DNA of 64,000 bases, from NCBI RefSeq assembly GCF_030269925.1, contig NC_085131.1, forward strand, positions 5,069,501 through 5,133,500, given 5' to 3'. The position numbers and the translations under genes are program-made. Of this stretch, positions 44,673-54,919 are shown in pieces. Within the stretch, counting starts at the first letter, position 1. The number at the start of each line of letters is the position of its first letter. This DNA comes from Bombyx mori (Eukaryota > Arthropoda > Insecta > Lepidoptera > Bombycidae). The notes below the pieces were generated by a model. That model made no database searches, was not told the origin of the DNA, and was given only the letters and a program-made list of their open reading frames with translations.

Positions 44673-44690
44673 TAGTTATATATACAAGAA

Positions 44691-46069
44691 TACGATAATA
44701 TTCGTCATTATTCAAATATTTTGCATTAATATCCGCTCAAGATTTCTCTAAACTCATGTATGTATGTAATTAGTATACATATTTACAAACATGTGTTAGG
44801 ACGTACAAAAACATTTTAGATTTTTTTAATTAAATAAAAGAAACGAAGTCGCGTGTAACTTTGCAAGATATTTTGGTGGTTTGTCTTAATTTTGTTAGTA
44901 CTAATCAAAGCTTACATCCATTCATTCAGTAATTCTAAAAGACACGTAGCAAATTCCTTTGAAGTTTCATACAGATGCATTTGCGAATAACTTCTAAGTT
45001 TGTAACTACTTCAGTTACCTTATAAAGGGCTCGGAAACTAACCCGCTAATTCGAACTCCGTGCAGACAAACTTAGTTTTCATATGTCGAACAAACCAAAG
45101 ACATAAACTTAATAATATAATGGAGGTTGTTCGGGGAACATCTCTGAAGATGTAAATAAATCAATAAATGAAAATAAATAAAACTAAATAAACTTATTTT
45201 GTACTTTAATCCTTAAAAAATTGATTGTACAACTAAATTAACGGTCAATTTAAAAGATGATAGTGATAATAAGTGTTTTTATTTTACAAATCTTGTCCTT
45301 TATTTCCATCTTTTTATTTACATAATCACATTCTAAAGAGATCCTGTGTTTATTGAGAATTGAATACTCGGTAAATGAATTTCAAAAAATCTCATTCTAT
45401 ATCTCTCTCTCTCTCCTCTCTCATGTCATTGTTGTTTTATTAACTTCATATTTCGTGATGGAAGTTCAGCGACAAACACACGTTCTGAAAAATGACATAT
45501 TATATGTATGTAAAGTAGATGGTTAAAATGTTTAGTAGCAAAAACAAAACTATGTAAGTATTTGTTAAAAAATAAATCAACTGTAACACAGCGATCGCTC
45601 TTGTTCCATATTTGATAATGTGAACTAGAAACTTCTCCCATAAAAGCTTCCAGATATGCCCTGATATTTCTTCGATAAGCGGCAAAGTTTCGTCCTTCGA
45701 TGCCCATAAACACTGCTTGTTGGGCACTTGTCTTTGGGTGGGTGCCAAAAAAATTGGCTCACTCTGATTAAGTTTGGAAACACCATTAACAATGGTTTAG
45801 TGGATATATGAATATTAAGTAGTTTTTTAACACAATATTTAAACAAAAATTGATTAATTCAATTTATTTTTTGTGTATATTGTAATATACCTACACAAAA
45901 ATAGTTGCTACTATTTTGTAGGTTTTTAATACTTTTTTGATTGTGTTAAGTAGTTACGAGGGTCTATAGTTATCATGGCAGCATGGTCATCATTTATCTT
46001 GGCTGAAGAATTGGAGTGTCAGAAACAAGTGAGATGGTGATACATACTCGTGCAGGATCGATACCATCT
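44691..46069. other. Unannotated stretch
   Basis: Three overlapping minus-strand frames (45426-45846) encode no domain I recognise. A TCTCTC tract lies at 45402-45421. No gene is called. Confidence 0.35.
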
Positions 46070-46516
46070 TCCCATCCCGTTCGATCCCATTCTTACGGAT
46101 TGTTTGGAACCTCTGGGTCTGCGGAGGGACTTCGGTTCCCTCTGTATTCTGTAGCGTATGTTCCATGGGGAGTGCTCTGAGGAATTGTTCGAGATGATAC
46201 CGACATCTCGCTTTTACCATCGCACCGCCCGCCACCGGAGTAGAGTTCATCCATACTACCTGGAGCCACTACGTTCATCCACAGTGCGTTTCCAGAGATC
46301 TTTTTTGCCACGTACCATCCGGCTATGGAATGACCTCTTCTCCACGGTGTTTCCCGAGCGCTATGATATGCCCTTCTTCAAACGAGGCTTGTGGAGAGTA
46401 TTAAACGGTAGGCAGCGGCTCGGCTCTGCCCCTGGCATTGCTGACGTCCTTGAGTGACGGTAACCACTCACCATCAGGTGGGCCGTACGCTCGTCTGCCT
46501 ATACGGCAAAAAAAAA
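46070..46516 (+). pseudogene. CR1/jockey-group LINE, 3' end of ORF2 and tail
   Basis: The plus frame reads DPILTDCLEPLGLRRDFGSL and then a stop replaces one residue before [15 protein letters not shown]. It continues through RSFLPRTIRLWNDL, FPERYDMPFFKRGLWRVL and GRQRLGSAPGIAD to 46457. The tail 'ccactcaccatcaggtggg' 'ccgtacgctcgtctgcc' ends in a run of A's at 46516. It closely resembles the minus-strand copy at 59683-59929. The in-frame TAG near 46152 and the missing catalytic part make it non-functional. Minus frames at 45990-46311 are shadows. Confidence 0.83.
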
Positions 46517-46609
46517 TACACCTTGGCACCAGTAATTTAAATGGAGTTCTGTTCTTGTCTTACAGAAACATTAAATTTCATGCCCTCTGCCTGAAGGTGT
46601 AGTTTAAGC
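46517..46609. other. Short unannotated DNA
   Basis: Nothing recognised. Confidence 0.35.
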
Positions 46610-46865
46610 GAAATTCATCCGCTTCGCTTCAGGTGATTCGTTCGCTGTTTCGATTCGAGTAGTTCCGATTACTAACTGACTGCGTGCTTCTCTGCAATGC
46701 TTTTATAGTCGATACGACATCCCTAGAATCGTCGAGAACATTCTTCACAAGTCGAGTACCTTCGATGTGTTTTCGCTATCTGACAATAGATGGCGTTGTA
46801 CTTGTACTCGATATTCGTTCGGCTATTCGGCGCTAGATGGCGTTCCTCTTTCCGGCGTAATAATA
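46610..46865 (-). repeat. LTR-like sequence, second copy
   Basis: On the minus strand it carries 'aacgccatctattgtcag', 'gttctcgacgattctaggg', 'atgtcgtatcgactataaaa' and 'cacctgaagcgaagcgg', in the same order as the plus-strand copy at 13110-14302. It is not interrupted. The ends are not resolved and no internal genes are adjacent, consistent with a solo LTR. Confidence 0.55.
46700..46707 (-). promoter_or_regulatory. TATA box of the LTR-like repeat
   Basis: TATAAAAG on the minus strand, conserved with 13226-13233. Confidence 0.45.
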
Positions 46866-48548
46866 TTCTGAATATTAGCCTGATAGATTACCGTATAACC
46901 TTTATAATTTAGTATCGAAAGGCGGAGTAATTGCAAACTATCTTCTTTAAAAGTTTGTACTAGTACTAGAATGTAATTATGCGCACACTTTAGATCCGTA
47001 TCGGCAAAATCTGACTAGACGAACGTCACACGACCCAAAATTTACCATCTGCGTTTGATGTCATCTCGAGTTAATCAAATTCACTGAGGAATATCTGTGT
47101 GACTGAATGGTAAATTTGCATCAATGCGCCATATACTGCCGGGCTTCGTACACTGACTGACACTTGAATTTATGAGTGTCGTAGTAGAAAATATAGATGT
47201 ATGAGACTGAGTGTACGCATTATGAGCCCAAACTGTTTGGGTTTCTGGTATATACGATTAAGAATGGGTACTTTGTAAACTGCCTTTTTTCGTTTCTTTT
47301 TATTAGGTCAAAAAGGGTTCTCAGAAGGAAATAGTTTAAAAAAATACAAGGTATCGAGCAATTGCTGGCAGGTTCGATTGAGGTCGTATGATAGCTTTGT
47401 TACCGTTCAGTTTTAACATGTAACGGTGAGTATTGTTTGGTCTTAATATCTTAATAATATAATTGAAACTTATCTTATGATTAAATTTCGCGTTCTTTAT
47501 TGTCATTTTGAACGCTTTACAGCTTTTAACCACTATCTTTTGTAATCATGGAATGTACTCGGAACTTTGGGAAAAACCCATTGTCAAAATGCGAGATTAA
47601 ATCGCAAAAGTACCTTTTATTGTTAATGAAAATCTGGCTTGTTTTTTAATTGGACCTCTTTATTTCTGTTTTTTCTTTAAAATTATTACAATTAATTTTT
47701 ATGTGAGGTTATTTTTTACATCTTAAAGTTCAATCCACGACCAACAACCAAACATCCGGAACAGAAAGTGCAGACTATAATAATATAATCTTACTCAGAG
47801 CGTTCACTCATGAATATGACAATGACATTTGCCACAACGTTGGCAGTGACATCTCATGTGATGTTCGTTTGTCATTTCTTAACAATTGTATTTACGACTT
47901 GAAAAAACCGAAGAAGATCTTACTGATGACACTAACTTTGAATTATTAGTATCCTTTCGAATTGGAATGAATTGTTCCTTCACAGTAGATACAGCGGTGA
48001 CAAGCCGGTAGCAGCTCATAATTTGCCACGTAGTTAGGAAAATACACCGTTTTTACGTTTGATGCATTATTTAGTGAATTATTTAGTAGAGTTTTCACAG
48101 TTGATCACCTGAGGATCGAACTCCTACCACAAATACAGATGTCTTGTTTTTTAAACTAAAATAATTTTTAACATTCATTTTTCTAATGTTAGAGTAGTTT
48201 GTAGATTCTAACTAATTGTTATGATGTTCTTCAATGGATAACGTAGAAAAAATTAACTTGTTTTAAAAAATACATAAATGTATAAGTATAGCATTAATTG
48301 ATATATTTGTTCAGTGATAAATCGATTTTTGTTACGTAACATTATTCGGCATGCCAAAATTATCTCGATACTAACTCATTTGTTGACAAATCAGTACAAA
48401 ATTAATGTTCTTACCTTGTTCTTTGAATACAGCACCTTGGATTGGTTGCCAGGAGCAGTGTTCCATTTCTTTTTTCGCATGCCTCACTTAATTCGTATAT
48501 TTTATCACATATATTTTTTCTACCATCTTTCACTTATTCCTTCATAAA
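46866..48548. other. Long unannotated AT-rich stretch
   Basis: Short frames at 47336-47533 (minus) and 48314-48636 (plus) have no recognisable domain. No repeat family identified. Confidence 0.4.
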
Positions 48549-48793
48549 TTTTTTTATATTCCTTAGATGGGTGGACGAGCTCAGAGCCCACTTGGGGTTA
48601 AATGTTTACTGGAGCTCATTAACATCTGCAACGTAAATGCGCCACCCACCTTGAGATATAAGTTCTAAGGTCTCAGTATAGTTACAACGGCTACCCCACT
48701 CTTCAAACCGAAGCGCATTACTGCTCCACGGCAGAAATAGGCAGGGTGGTGGTACCTACCCGTGCGGACTCCCAAGAGGTCCTACCATCAGTG
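48549..48793 (-). repeat. Bm1 SINE, 5'-truncated (~245 bp form)
   Basis: From the T-rich complement of the tail (ATTCCTTAGATGGGTGGACG) to CCTACCATCAGT. Confidence 0.92.
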
Positions 48794-49246
48794 AAAAACG
48801 ACAGCAATTCAAAATCAGGTTTTATTTAAAATCTAGAAGATTATTTATCTTATTACTGTGTATTGTATTTTATTTTACAGTAACTCATTCGAGTGGGCAC
48901 TCGAGTTTATTTGTGTGCGTCGATATTACTAAAACATATGGATACCGGCGACGCAATTCGGGCGCAACTAAGAATTCCCGCTTTGATGTTTTATGATTTT
49001 ATGAATTAACTACCTGTGGAGAGTATTAAAGAATTTTCGTTCATTTTAAATATAATTTTATTGGTGGTCCACGTTTGTTTTTGTTATCTATAAACGATTT
49101 TAAATTTATCACGACTTAGATTTCTTGGCACAGATTAAATTACACGTGACTGTGGTTCGAGGTTCTATTTAAATTGAAATTTTATAACCTGGACCAACGA
49201 ACACTTATTAAATTTTTGACATTTTTTTGTTTGTTTTGATAAATGG
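48794..49246. other. Unannotated DNA
   Basis: Nothing recognised. Confidence 0.4.
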
Positions 49247-49337
49247 CCCAAACTGGATAGACGTAGCACAGGATAGAGACGCTTGGGCATCTTTGGAGGA
49301 GGCCTTTACCCGATCCAGGGTTCTTGCTAACTAAATT
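49247..49337 (+). pseudogene. RTE-like LINE 3' end
   Basis: The plus frame reads NWIDVAQDRDAWASLEEAFT and then RSRVLAN and a stop, like the final block of RTE-type ORF2 (compare DRSLWRTMGEAY at 9850). Confidence 0.6.
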
Positions 49338-49554
49338 TTACTGATTCATTACAAAACTCTTTTGTTAGGATACTAATACATACATTTATATTTATTTATT
49401 ATATAGCATCCTAAATACTAACACATACATTTATATTTATTATATTTTTTTTTAAACTTTGTAAAGCAAGAAATAAATGGCTTACTATTATTATTAAATG
49501 ACGTATTCCGTTGATTTTCACATTACCTACGTCCTATCAGCGGTCTACTTCTAT
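49338..49554. other. Unannotated AT-rich DNA
   Basis: Contains a short direct repeat ('aatacatacatttatattta' in two variants around 49376 and 49416). Confidence 0.4.
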
Positions 49555-49704
49555 TATACGATGATTTCTATTATACGATCCTTCATAGTGAAAGTCATTC
49601 GTTGACACGTGTTAAGTACGTGTTCCAGTAGAAAAACCTGCCTGCGGGATTTCATAGTTGTATCGCTTGATACGTATACACCCTTTAGCCGAAAACGACT
49701 TCAG
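49555..49704 (-). repeat. Old Bm1 5' half
   Basis: 'ttcatagtgaaagtcattcg', 'ttaagtacgtgttccagtag' and 'cctgcctgcgggatttc' keep the order of the Bm1 head-proximal half, with a degraded tRNA-like end. Confidence 0.6.
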
Positions 49705-49752
49705 AGGTGTATCTGTGAGTTCCAGTGGCTATTTAAAATTAGATGAACCTAC

Positions 49753-49970
49753 TTTTTTTTTATTTTATTGCTTAGATCGGAGGACGAGTGCACAGCCCAC
49801 CTGGTGTTAAGTGGTTACTGGAGCCCATAGACATCTACAACGTAAATCGCCACTCACCTTGAGATATAAGTTCGAAGGTCTCAAGTATAGTTACAACGAC
49901 TACCCCACCCTTCAAACCGAAACGCATTACTGCTTCACGGTAGAAATAGGCAGCGTGGCAGAAATAGGCA
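49753..49970 (-). repeat. Bm1 SINE fragment
   Basis: Tail and middle of Bm1. It ends in a local duplication of 'ggcagaaataggcagc'. Confidence 0.88.
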
Positions 49971-50484
49971 GCATTTCTTTACGTTTCCACGGAGGAGTCG
50001 TGAAGCAATAAAATGTTCATTCTATTTTCGTCGGCGCCAAAATGTGTACGAAATGATTTAATTAAATATGAAAGTCGAACCGAAGTCGCGGCCCTGTCAA
50101 ATTACTTCAGATTAATTATTATTATTATTATTATTTTGATTCATTCCGTGTTGCTTCCACCTGTTCCCAAATTTAATTACACTGACGTTTGGCTCTCTTA
50201 GTACCTATCTCATATGCCTTTCTCGAAAGGTCTGATAAAATTCTTCTTCGAAACGTTGGGCAAAGAGTCTAACTTGACTTGCGTGCCTTGTGAGATCTGA
50301 AAAATTGAATGAAAGATTAAAAATTAATTAAAAGCATTCATAATGTTACGTTAATAACTTTCCTTAACTGAAACAAAGAGGTTTAATCAAAATAAATGAA
50401 CTACCGTTTATTTAATTTCGTGTAACGAATTATAAAATTGTGTGTTATCAAAAGTGTTTTAAATGTTCCGATTCACAATCTGAT
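49971..50484. other. Unannotated DNA with ATT repeat
   Basis: An (ATT)n tract lies at 50114-50136. Nothing else recognised. Confidence 0.45.
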
Positions 50485-50676
50485 TGACTCGGTGGTGCAG
50501 TAGTTAGCGGATCTGACTGTTGCGCGGAGGGTCGCCGGTTTGATTACCACATCGGGCAAACATATATAAGAATATTTAATTTTATCAGTCTGGTATCTAT
50601 AACACAGGGAATCCTAAATTGGGGCCGGATGATTGTGCGTGATTTGTTTCCTGTTATTATTATTATGATTATGATT
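50485..50676 (+). repeat. tRNA-derived SINE (second family)
   Basis: An A-box-like GTGGTGCAGTAGTTAGCG and a B-box-like GGTTTGATTACC are followed by 'catcgggcaaacata'. The body ends 'ggggccggatgattgtgcg' with an ATTATTATTATTATG tail. This is a lepidopteran tRNA-SINE layout, unrelated in sequence to Bm1. Confidence 0.72.
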
Positions 50677-50798
50677 TTTATATTTTTACTTTATCAGCTT
50701 GCGCTGGTAGTATTTTATTGGCATTTACGGACTCGGTCAAGATAAATGCCACGGTTTTTTTGGGCTTGACTAATTAGGTGTGTTCTGCTATATTGCAT

Positions 50799-51749
50799 TA
50801 TGTGGCTGATCATCTATTTGCAACTTTCTTACGATTCTGCACGTGCTTAATATAGCAACTTTTTGAAGAAGCATGTAAGTGTTCGGTTTCAGGTCAAGGA
50901 GTTTCAAACAGTGGTGTATATGTTTTTGAATAACACCTGTTGTGGACAATACTAAAGGGACAATGTTTACTTTTTGTTGTTTCCAGATTCTTAAAACTTC
51001 ATCCTTAAGGTCTTCATTATTGTGTATCTTTTCTGTAATTGTTTTTTGTAAGTCGTGAGTGTTAGGGACAGCTATATCGACCAGGTGAGCGATTTTATTT
51101 ATTTTCTCTCGTACAGTAACATCGGGCCGGCTTTTGTGTATGCATGTTACTAACCGATAGAACCATACACAACATACACAACTGATTTTCTTTTAATATT
51201 AATAATTAATTGATATGAGTCAACTGTAAGAGAGATATAGAAAGACAGAGAAGTCAATATATCCTACAACATGTTTCACTCAGTCTTATGCGCGTGGATA
51301 ATGCCCTCACGCTCTTACCCACAGAGGTATTAAATTGAATTTAGAGGATGATTGGCCCTTTGGATCAGTCTGTCTTTTTATAAGAGGTTTTAAAACAGTT
51401 GTCTGGTGGACATATATATAAAAAAAAAAAAAAAACAGCTTTCAGAATTTACGTGAAGTAGGTAATGATTTTATGTACCTTGAGTACCTGATACCTGAAA
51501 ATTGGCCGTCTAAGCAAGGTAGGCATGCGGTCTTAGTACATACTAACACTACGCAGTCGGCCACATTTCGTTCGTCAGAAAATACGTGACGTCTGGGGGC
51601 CCTGGGATCTTACTCTATTAGGGGTGTATTGTTAGTATGGTTTAAGTGTGTCCGCGATGAGTTCGTGTTTGAGAGCTAGTCTTTGATGTATGATATTTGC
51701 TATTTGATTATGTCGATGTGTGTAGTCTGTTTATGCAAGATTAGGGCAA
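50799..51749 (-). pseudogene. Restriction-endonuclease-type LINE remnant, C-terminal part
   Basis: On the minus strand, coming from 58642-58561 across the inserted R1-type LINE, the frame reads TDYTHRHNQIANIIHQRLAL and KHELIADTLKPY. After a decayed stretch it reads CIHKSRPDVTVREKINK, LVDIAVPNTHDLQKTITEK and VPLVLSTTGVIQ, ending LLQKVAILSTCRIVRKLQ and a stop at 50799. The PD...D-x-x-x-P layout (RPDV, then LVDIAVP) fits the restriction-like endonuclease of R2/R4/Dong-like LINEs. Stops (one before TDYTH, one after TLKPY) show decay. It is the older host into which the 6.8 kb element inserted. Confidence 0.75.
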
Positions 51750-51762
51750 GCTCCAGTGACAT
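51750..51762. repeat. Target-site duplication of the R1-clade LINE, left copy
   Basis: GCTCCAGTGACAT is repeated exactly at 58561-58573 after the poly(A). One more A on the left could extend it to 14 bases. Confidence 0.95.
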
Positions 51763-52532
51763 CCCCACCGAACGTGGTCTCGCCTTGTCGCGGCGGTGGG
51801 GCTTAAGCGTGCACCCCGATACCGTGGAGCAGCGTTGTCTGCACAGGGGTGCCGTGAACAAAGAAGACTGCACACCGTGTTCCCGTTTCCCACCTTTGCT
51901 GGACAAAGGGTGCGTGAAGCGGGTGCTAGGCCATGTCCCCGGCAGCTCTTTGGCTGCTAAAGGGGAAGGCCCTCCAGAGGAGGGTACCGGTACGCCGGCG
52001 TGGCCACACCGTGGTCAGACGTGTGGGTCTGTCAGTAATGGTAGACCCCACGTGGATGAGAAGTGAACCGGAGGGCACTCCCTTCCGGTCGCTGGTTGCC
52101 ATGTCCCCGGCTGCCTCTTGGCGGCTACAGGGGAAGGCCCCCCCAAAGGGGGGTACCGGTTTACCGGCGTGGCTTCGAAGAAGCACACCGCAATCCCTAC
52201 CGAGTAGGGGACGGGGGCTGCTGCCTAGCAGGAGCCGTGAGGATGCGAACCTCTATAAAAAATGCCCCAATCCCAAGTTTTTGACACCTGACGATGGGAT
52301 GAATGGCTGGAGGGAGTCTAGTCCCAAGGGTTGTCCCATACCGTAATCCCCACTTGGTGGGGGGCGGGGGCCGCTGCCTAGTAGGGGCCGCGAGGATGCA
52401 AACCTCTATAAAAAATGCCCTAATCCTAAGCCTGTGACGTGCCCGGTGATGGGATGAGTGGCTGGAGGGTGTCCAGTCGTGAGGGCCGTCCCAGGGGACC
52501 GACCCCTGGTTAAATAATAAAGGAATAAATAA
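51763..52532 (+). promoter_or_regulatory. 5' UTR with two sets of tandem-like repeats
   Basis: The first bases CCCCACCG (51763-51770) pair with CGGTGGGG (51794-51801), a stem at the extreme 5' end. Unit A (CCATGTCCCCGGC to GCCGGCGTGG) occurs at 51931-52003 and 52099-52173. Unit B (AATCCC, G-rich core, GAGGATGC, CTCTATAAAAAATGCC, GGGATGA, GTGGCTGGAGGG in the second) occurs at 52191-52338 and 52344-52493. Repeated 5' UTR units in LINEs often carry the internal promoter. That role is inferred here. Confidence 0.75.
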
Positions 52533-54917
52533 ATGATGGCAGACTTAATGAAAAAATTACCCCAGGAGGGTACCACTCTAGGTGGAGAATCCCTCCGTGC
52601 TTCCACCTCGGTGGGAGCATGCTGCCCCACGTATTCTGGGGGGGGCAAAGCATGCCACGATGAAGGGGGCTGTGCGACGGGCAGCGGAAAACCCGTCGAA
52701 CCGAGGTGTGCCAGCGCTGGCTCGACGCGCTCTGCGCTCGTCAGCGACTGCGAGGCGGCTGGCCCGAAAGGGAAAGTTAGGCGGAAGAGAAAATCAAGGG
52801 GAGTTTCTTCCCGCGAAGGGGAGGGGGGGCAAACGTCGTCCTCCGACACGGATGCCCCACCGGAGAAAGTGGTGGTAGTCTCCGATTCGGCCTCTGCCGC
52901 GGAGGAGATGCCGCCCCCTAAAGGGAGACCCGCTCGGGGGAAGGGCGCACCGTCACCGGCGCCGTCATCGGCGTCGATGTCTGTCGCCTCGCTGGACGGG
53001 CGGACGACAGAAGAGGAGGAGGGCGGTCTTCGGGACCCTGCCTTGGTCATAGGCAGGGCCATGAAGACCGTCAAGTCGTATGCGGCGACCAGTGCCAAAA
53101 CCAAAGCTGCTGGCCGCAGGCTGCGGGAAGTCGTCTCGCGAGTCTCGAAGGTTCTGCCTTCGGTTGCTTCCGCCAATGACCAGGTGGTGCAGCTGATGGC
53201 GGAGAATTTGAGGCTCCGAGCACAGCTACAGGCGCAGCAGCGGCCCGATGGCAAGGTTGCTGCTACCAAGCGGGTGGCCGCGACGAGGTCGTCGCCCGCG
53301 TTGCCGCGTGCCGCTGGGTCGCGGACTCCTCCGGCATCTGTGCCGGCGGTGTCGCCGCTGGTCTCCGGGGTCCCTCGGGGTCCCTGTCCCTCAGCGGCGG
53401 CTGGCGACCCGTGGCCCGTGCTGCCACCATCGCGCGCGGTACAGCGGCGTTCGCGTCTCCCGTCGCCGCGGTCTAGGGAGGCGACGGCCGTCGAGCGGCA
53501 GCAGGGATCCGCGGGGCCACGGATCGTGGGCCTGCCGGAACCGAATTGCTACAGCCTGGACGAGATTATCGATCGCACCGTCCAGGCTGTAATGGAAAGG
53601 CTGGGTGGCGGGCTGGCGGCTCTCGAAGCGAAACGTATTGTCGCTAGTGACGCTGAACGGCCTGCGTCTACACATGCCGCGGTGTCGGGTGCTGCAGTGA
53701 CCCGCTCCACCCCCGTACAGGCTCCAGCCACAAGGGCGGGCCCGGGGCGAGACAGAGCCAAGCGGGGGGGCGGCGCTAACGCGAAGTGCACATCGCAAGC
53801 GCCTCAACCCCGTCCGCTGCCCCCGCCCCCGTCTAACATGGACGAGGGGTGGAATGTGGTGGCCCGGCGGGGTGCCAAGAGGGCCGTACCGACAGCTCCC
53901 CAAGTGGGTGGAGCACCGGCCACTGCGGCGTCTCAGGCTGCTCCCCAACAGGGTCGAGCGCCTGTGGCCGCCAACAAGAAAAAGAAGACGAAGAAGAAGT
54001 CGTCGCTCGCGCCGCGGTCGGCGGCAGTGGTCTTAACGCTGCTGCCGGCCGCCGAGGCCAAGGGCGTGTCATACGGAGATGTAGTCTCCCGGGCGCGCGC
54101 GGCTATTGATCTGGACGAGATCGGGGCGGGGGAGGGCCTCCGCTGTAGGCTGACGGCCAATGGGGCCAAGCTGCTGGAGTGTCCCGGTGCCGATAGTTCC
54201 GGCATCGCGGAGCATCTGGCGGCGAAGCTCCGTACGGTTCTGCCTGAGGAGGAGGTTCGAGTGCACAGGCCGGTCAAAATGGCTGAATTGAGAGTGACCG
54301 GCCTGGACGACTGCACCACTAAGGATGAGGTGGCGGCGGCTATTGCCGCCCGGGGCAACTGCGCCCTGGAGAATATAACTGTAGGCGAGCTGCGCCTCGG
54401 TTATACCGGGGCTGGCTCTGTTTGGGTGCGTTGCCCGGTAGAGGCGGCCACCTCCTTGGCTGCTCCTCCGCCCGGGAGACCGTCGGGGGAACCGGGCAGG
54501 TTGCGCGTGGGCTGGATAGCGGCCCGCGTGCGCCTTCTCGAACCACGCGCCTGGCGGTGCCTCAGATGCTTCAGCACTGGGCACTGCCTCGCAAAATGCG
54601 CGAGTGCGGTTGACCGCAGCGGATTGTGCTTTCGCTGTGGTCAGCCGGGACACAAGGCGGCCGTGTGCTCGGCTGCGCCGCATTGCTTATTATGTGCGGC
54701 GGCCGGGCGCAAGGCTGACCACCGGGCCGGGGGCAAGGCCTGCCCTCCGGCCAGCAAGAATGCTGAACGAAATCGGCGCCGCCAAGCTAAGCGGCGTCAA
54801 AAGAAGCGGTTGGCCGGGGGAGCACCGGCCGGCACTTTGTCCCCCGCTGAGGCGTTCGCGCCCGATAGCGGGGGCAATGGAGTAGGGGAGGGAGCGATGG
54901 ATGTGGTTCAGCCTTAA
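52533..54917 (+). CDS. ORF1 protein (gag-like, three zinc knuckles) of the R1-clade LINE
   Basis: The 794-residue protein packages element RNA into a ribonucleoprotein. Residues 1-160 are polar and charged, with basic (KVRRKRKSRG at 81-90) and acidic (TTEEEEGG) patches that could serve in nuclear targeting. Around 200-236 a leucine-spaced segment (VVQLMAENLRLRAQLQAQQ) could form a coiled coil. Pro/Ala/Arg-rich linkers follow. The core domain of R1-type ORF1 (about 510-660) leads into three knuckles at 676-735: CX2CX4HX4C twice (CLRCFSTGHCLAKC and CFRCGQPGHKAAVC) and CX2CX8HX6C. The tail is basic. The ATG at 52533 follows AATAAATAA and a second ATG follows directly. The stop overlaps the ORF2 start as TAATG. 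Long minus-strand frames here (for example 52406-53269 and 54069-54683) are G+C-driven shadows. Confidence 0.93.
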   Translation: MMADLMKKLPQEGTTLGGESLRASTSVGACCPTYSGGGKACHDEGGCATGSGKPVEPRCASAGSTRSALVSDCEAAGPKGKVRRKRKSRGVSSREGEGGQTSSSDTDAPPEKVVVVSDSASAAEEMPPPKGRPARGKGAPSPAPSSASMSVASLDGRTTEEEEGGLRDPALVIGRAMKTVKSYAATSAKTKAAGRRLREVVSRVSKVLPSVASANDQVVQLMAENLRLRAQLQAQQRPDGKVAATKRVAATRSSPALPRAAGSRTPPASVPAVSPLVSGVPRGPCPSAAAGDPWPVLPPSRAVQRRSRLPSPRSREATAVERQQGSAGPRIVGLPEPNCYSLDEIIDRTVQAVMERLGGGLAALEAKRIVASDAERPASTHAAVSGAAVTRSTPVQAPATRAGPGRDRAKRGGGANAKCTSQAPQPRPLPPPPSNMDEGWNVVARRGAKRAVPTAPQVGGAPATAASQAAPQQGRAPVAANKKKKTKKKSSLAPRSAAVVLTLLPAAEAKGVSYGDVVSRARAAIDLDEIGAGEGLRCRLTANGAKLLECPGADSSGIAEHLAAKLRTVLPEEEVRVHRPVKMAELRVTGLDDCTTKDEVAAAIAARGNCALENITVGELRLGYTGAGSVWVRCPVEAATSLAAPPPGRPSGEPGRLRVGWIAARVRLLEPRAWRCLRCFSTGHCLAKCASAVDRSGLCFRCGQPGHKAAVCSAAPHCLLCAAAGRKADHRAGGKACPPASKNAERNRRRQAKRRQKKRLAGGAPAGTLSPAEAFAPDSGGNGVGEGAMDVVQP

Positions 54918-54919
54918 TG
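54915..54919 (+). promoter_or_regulatory. TAATG stop/start overlap between ORF1 and ORF2
   Basis: The last A of the ORF1 stop TAA is the A of the ORF2 ATG. In the related Bombyx element SART1, a UAAUG overlap is reported to work by termination-reinitiation (translational coupling). The same mechanism is inferred here. Confidence 0.7.

Larger units (their letters stand above)
43110..44690 (+). repeat. CTAGATGATG-type repeat, copy R-c, split by a mariner
   Basis: The left part is 43110-43373 (CTAGATGATGACC to GATTCAGATTATA). The right part starts at 44673 ('tagttatatatacaagaat'). The mariner lies between, in the TATA-rich tail. Confidence 0.8.

Noticed and set aside
45426..45846. A possible host exon on the minus strand in three overlapping frames
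   Set aside because: No frame is clearly favoured, no domain is recognised and the N-terminal parts differ between frames. It looks like chance openness.
52406..53269. Long minus-strand open frame (287 codons) opposite ORF1, and similar frames at 53391-53948, 54069-54683, 55525-56718 and 56375-57622
   Set aside because: They lie antisense to intact LINE ORFs in very G+C-rich DNA where stops are rare. Their composition is low-complexity and no domain is recognisable.
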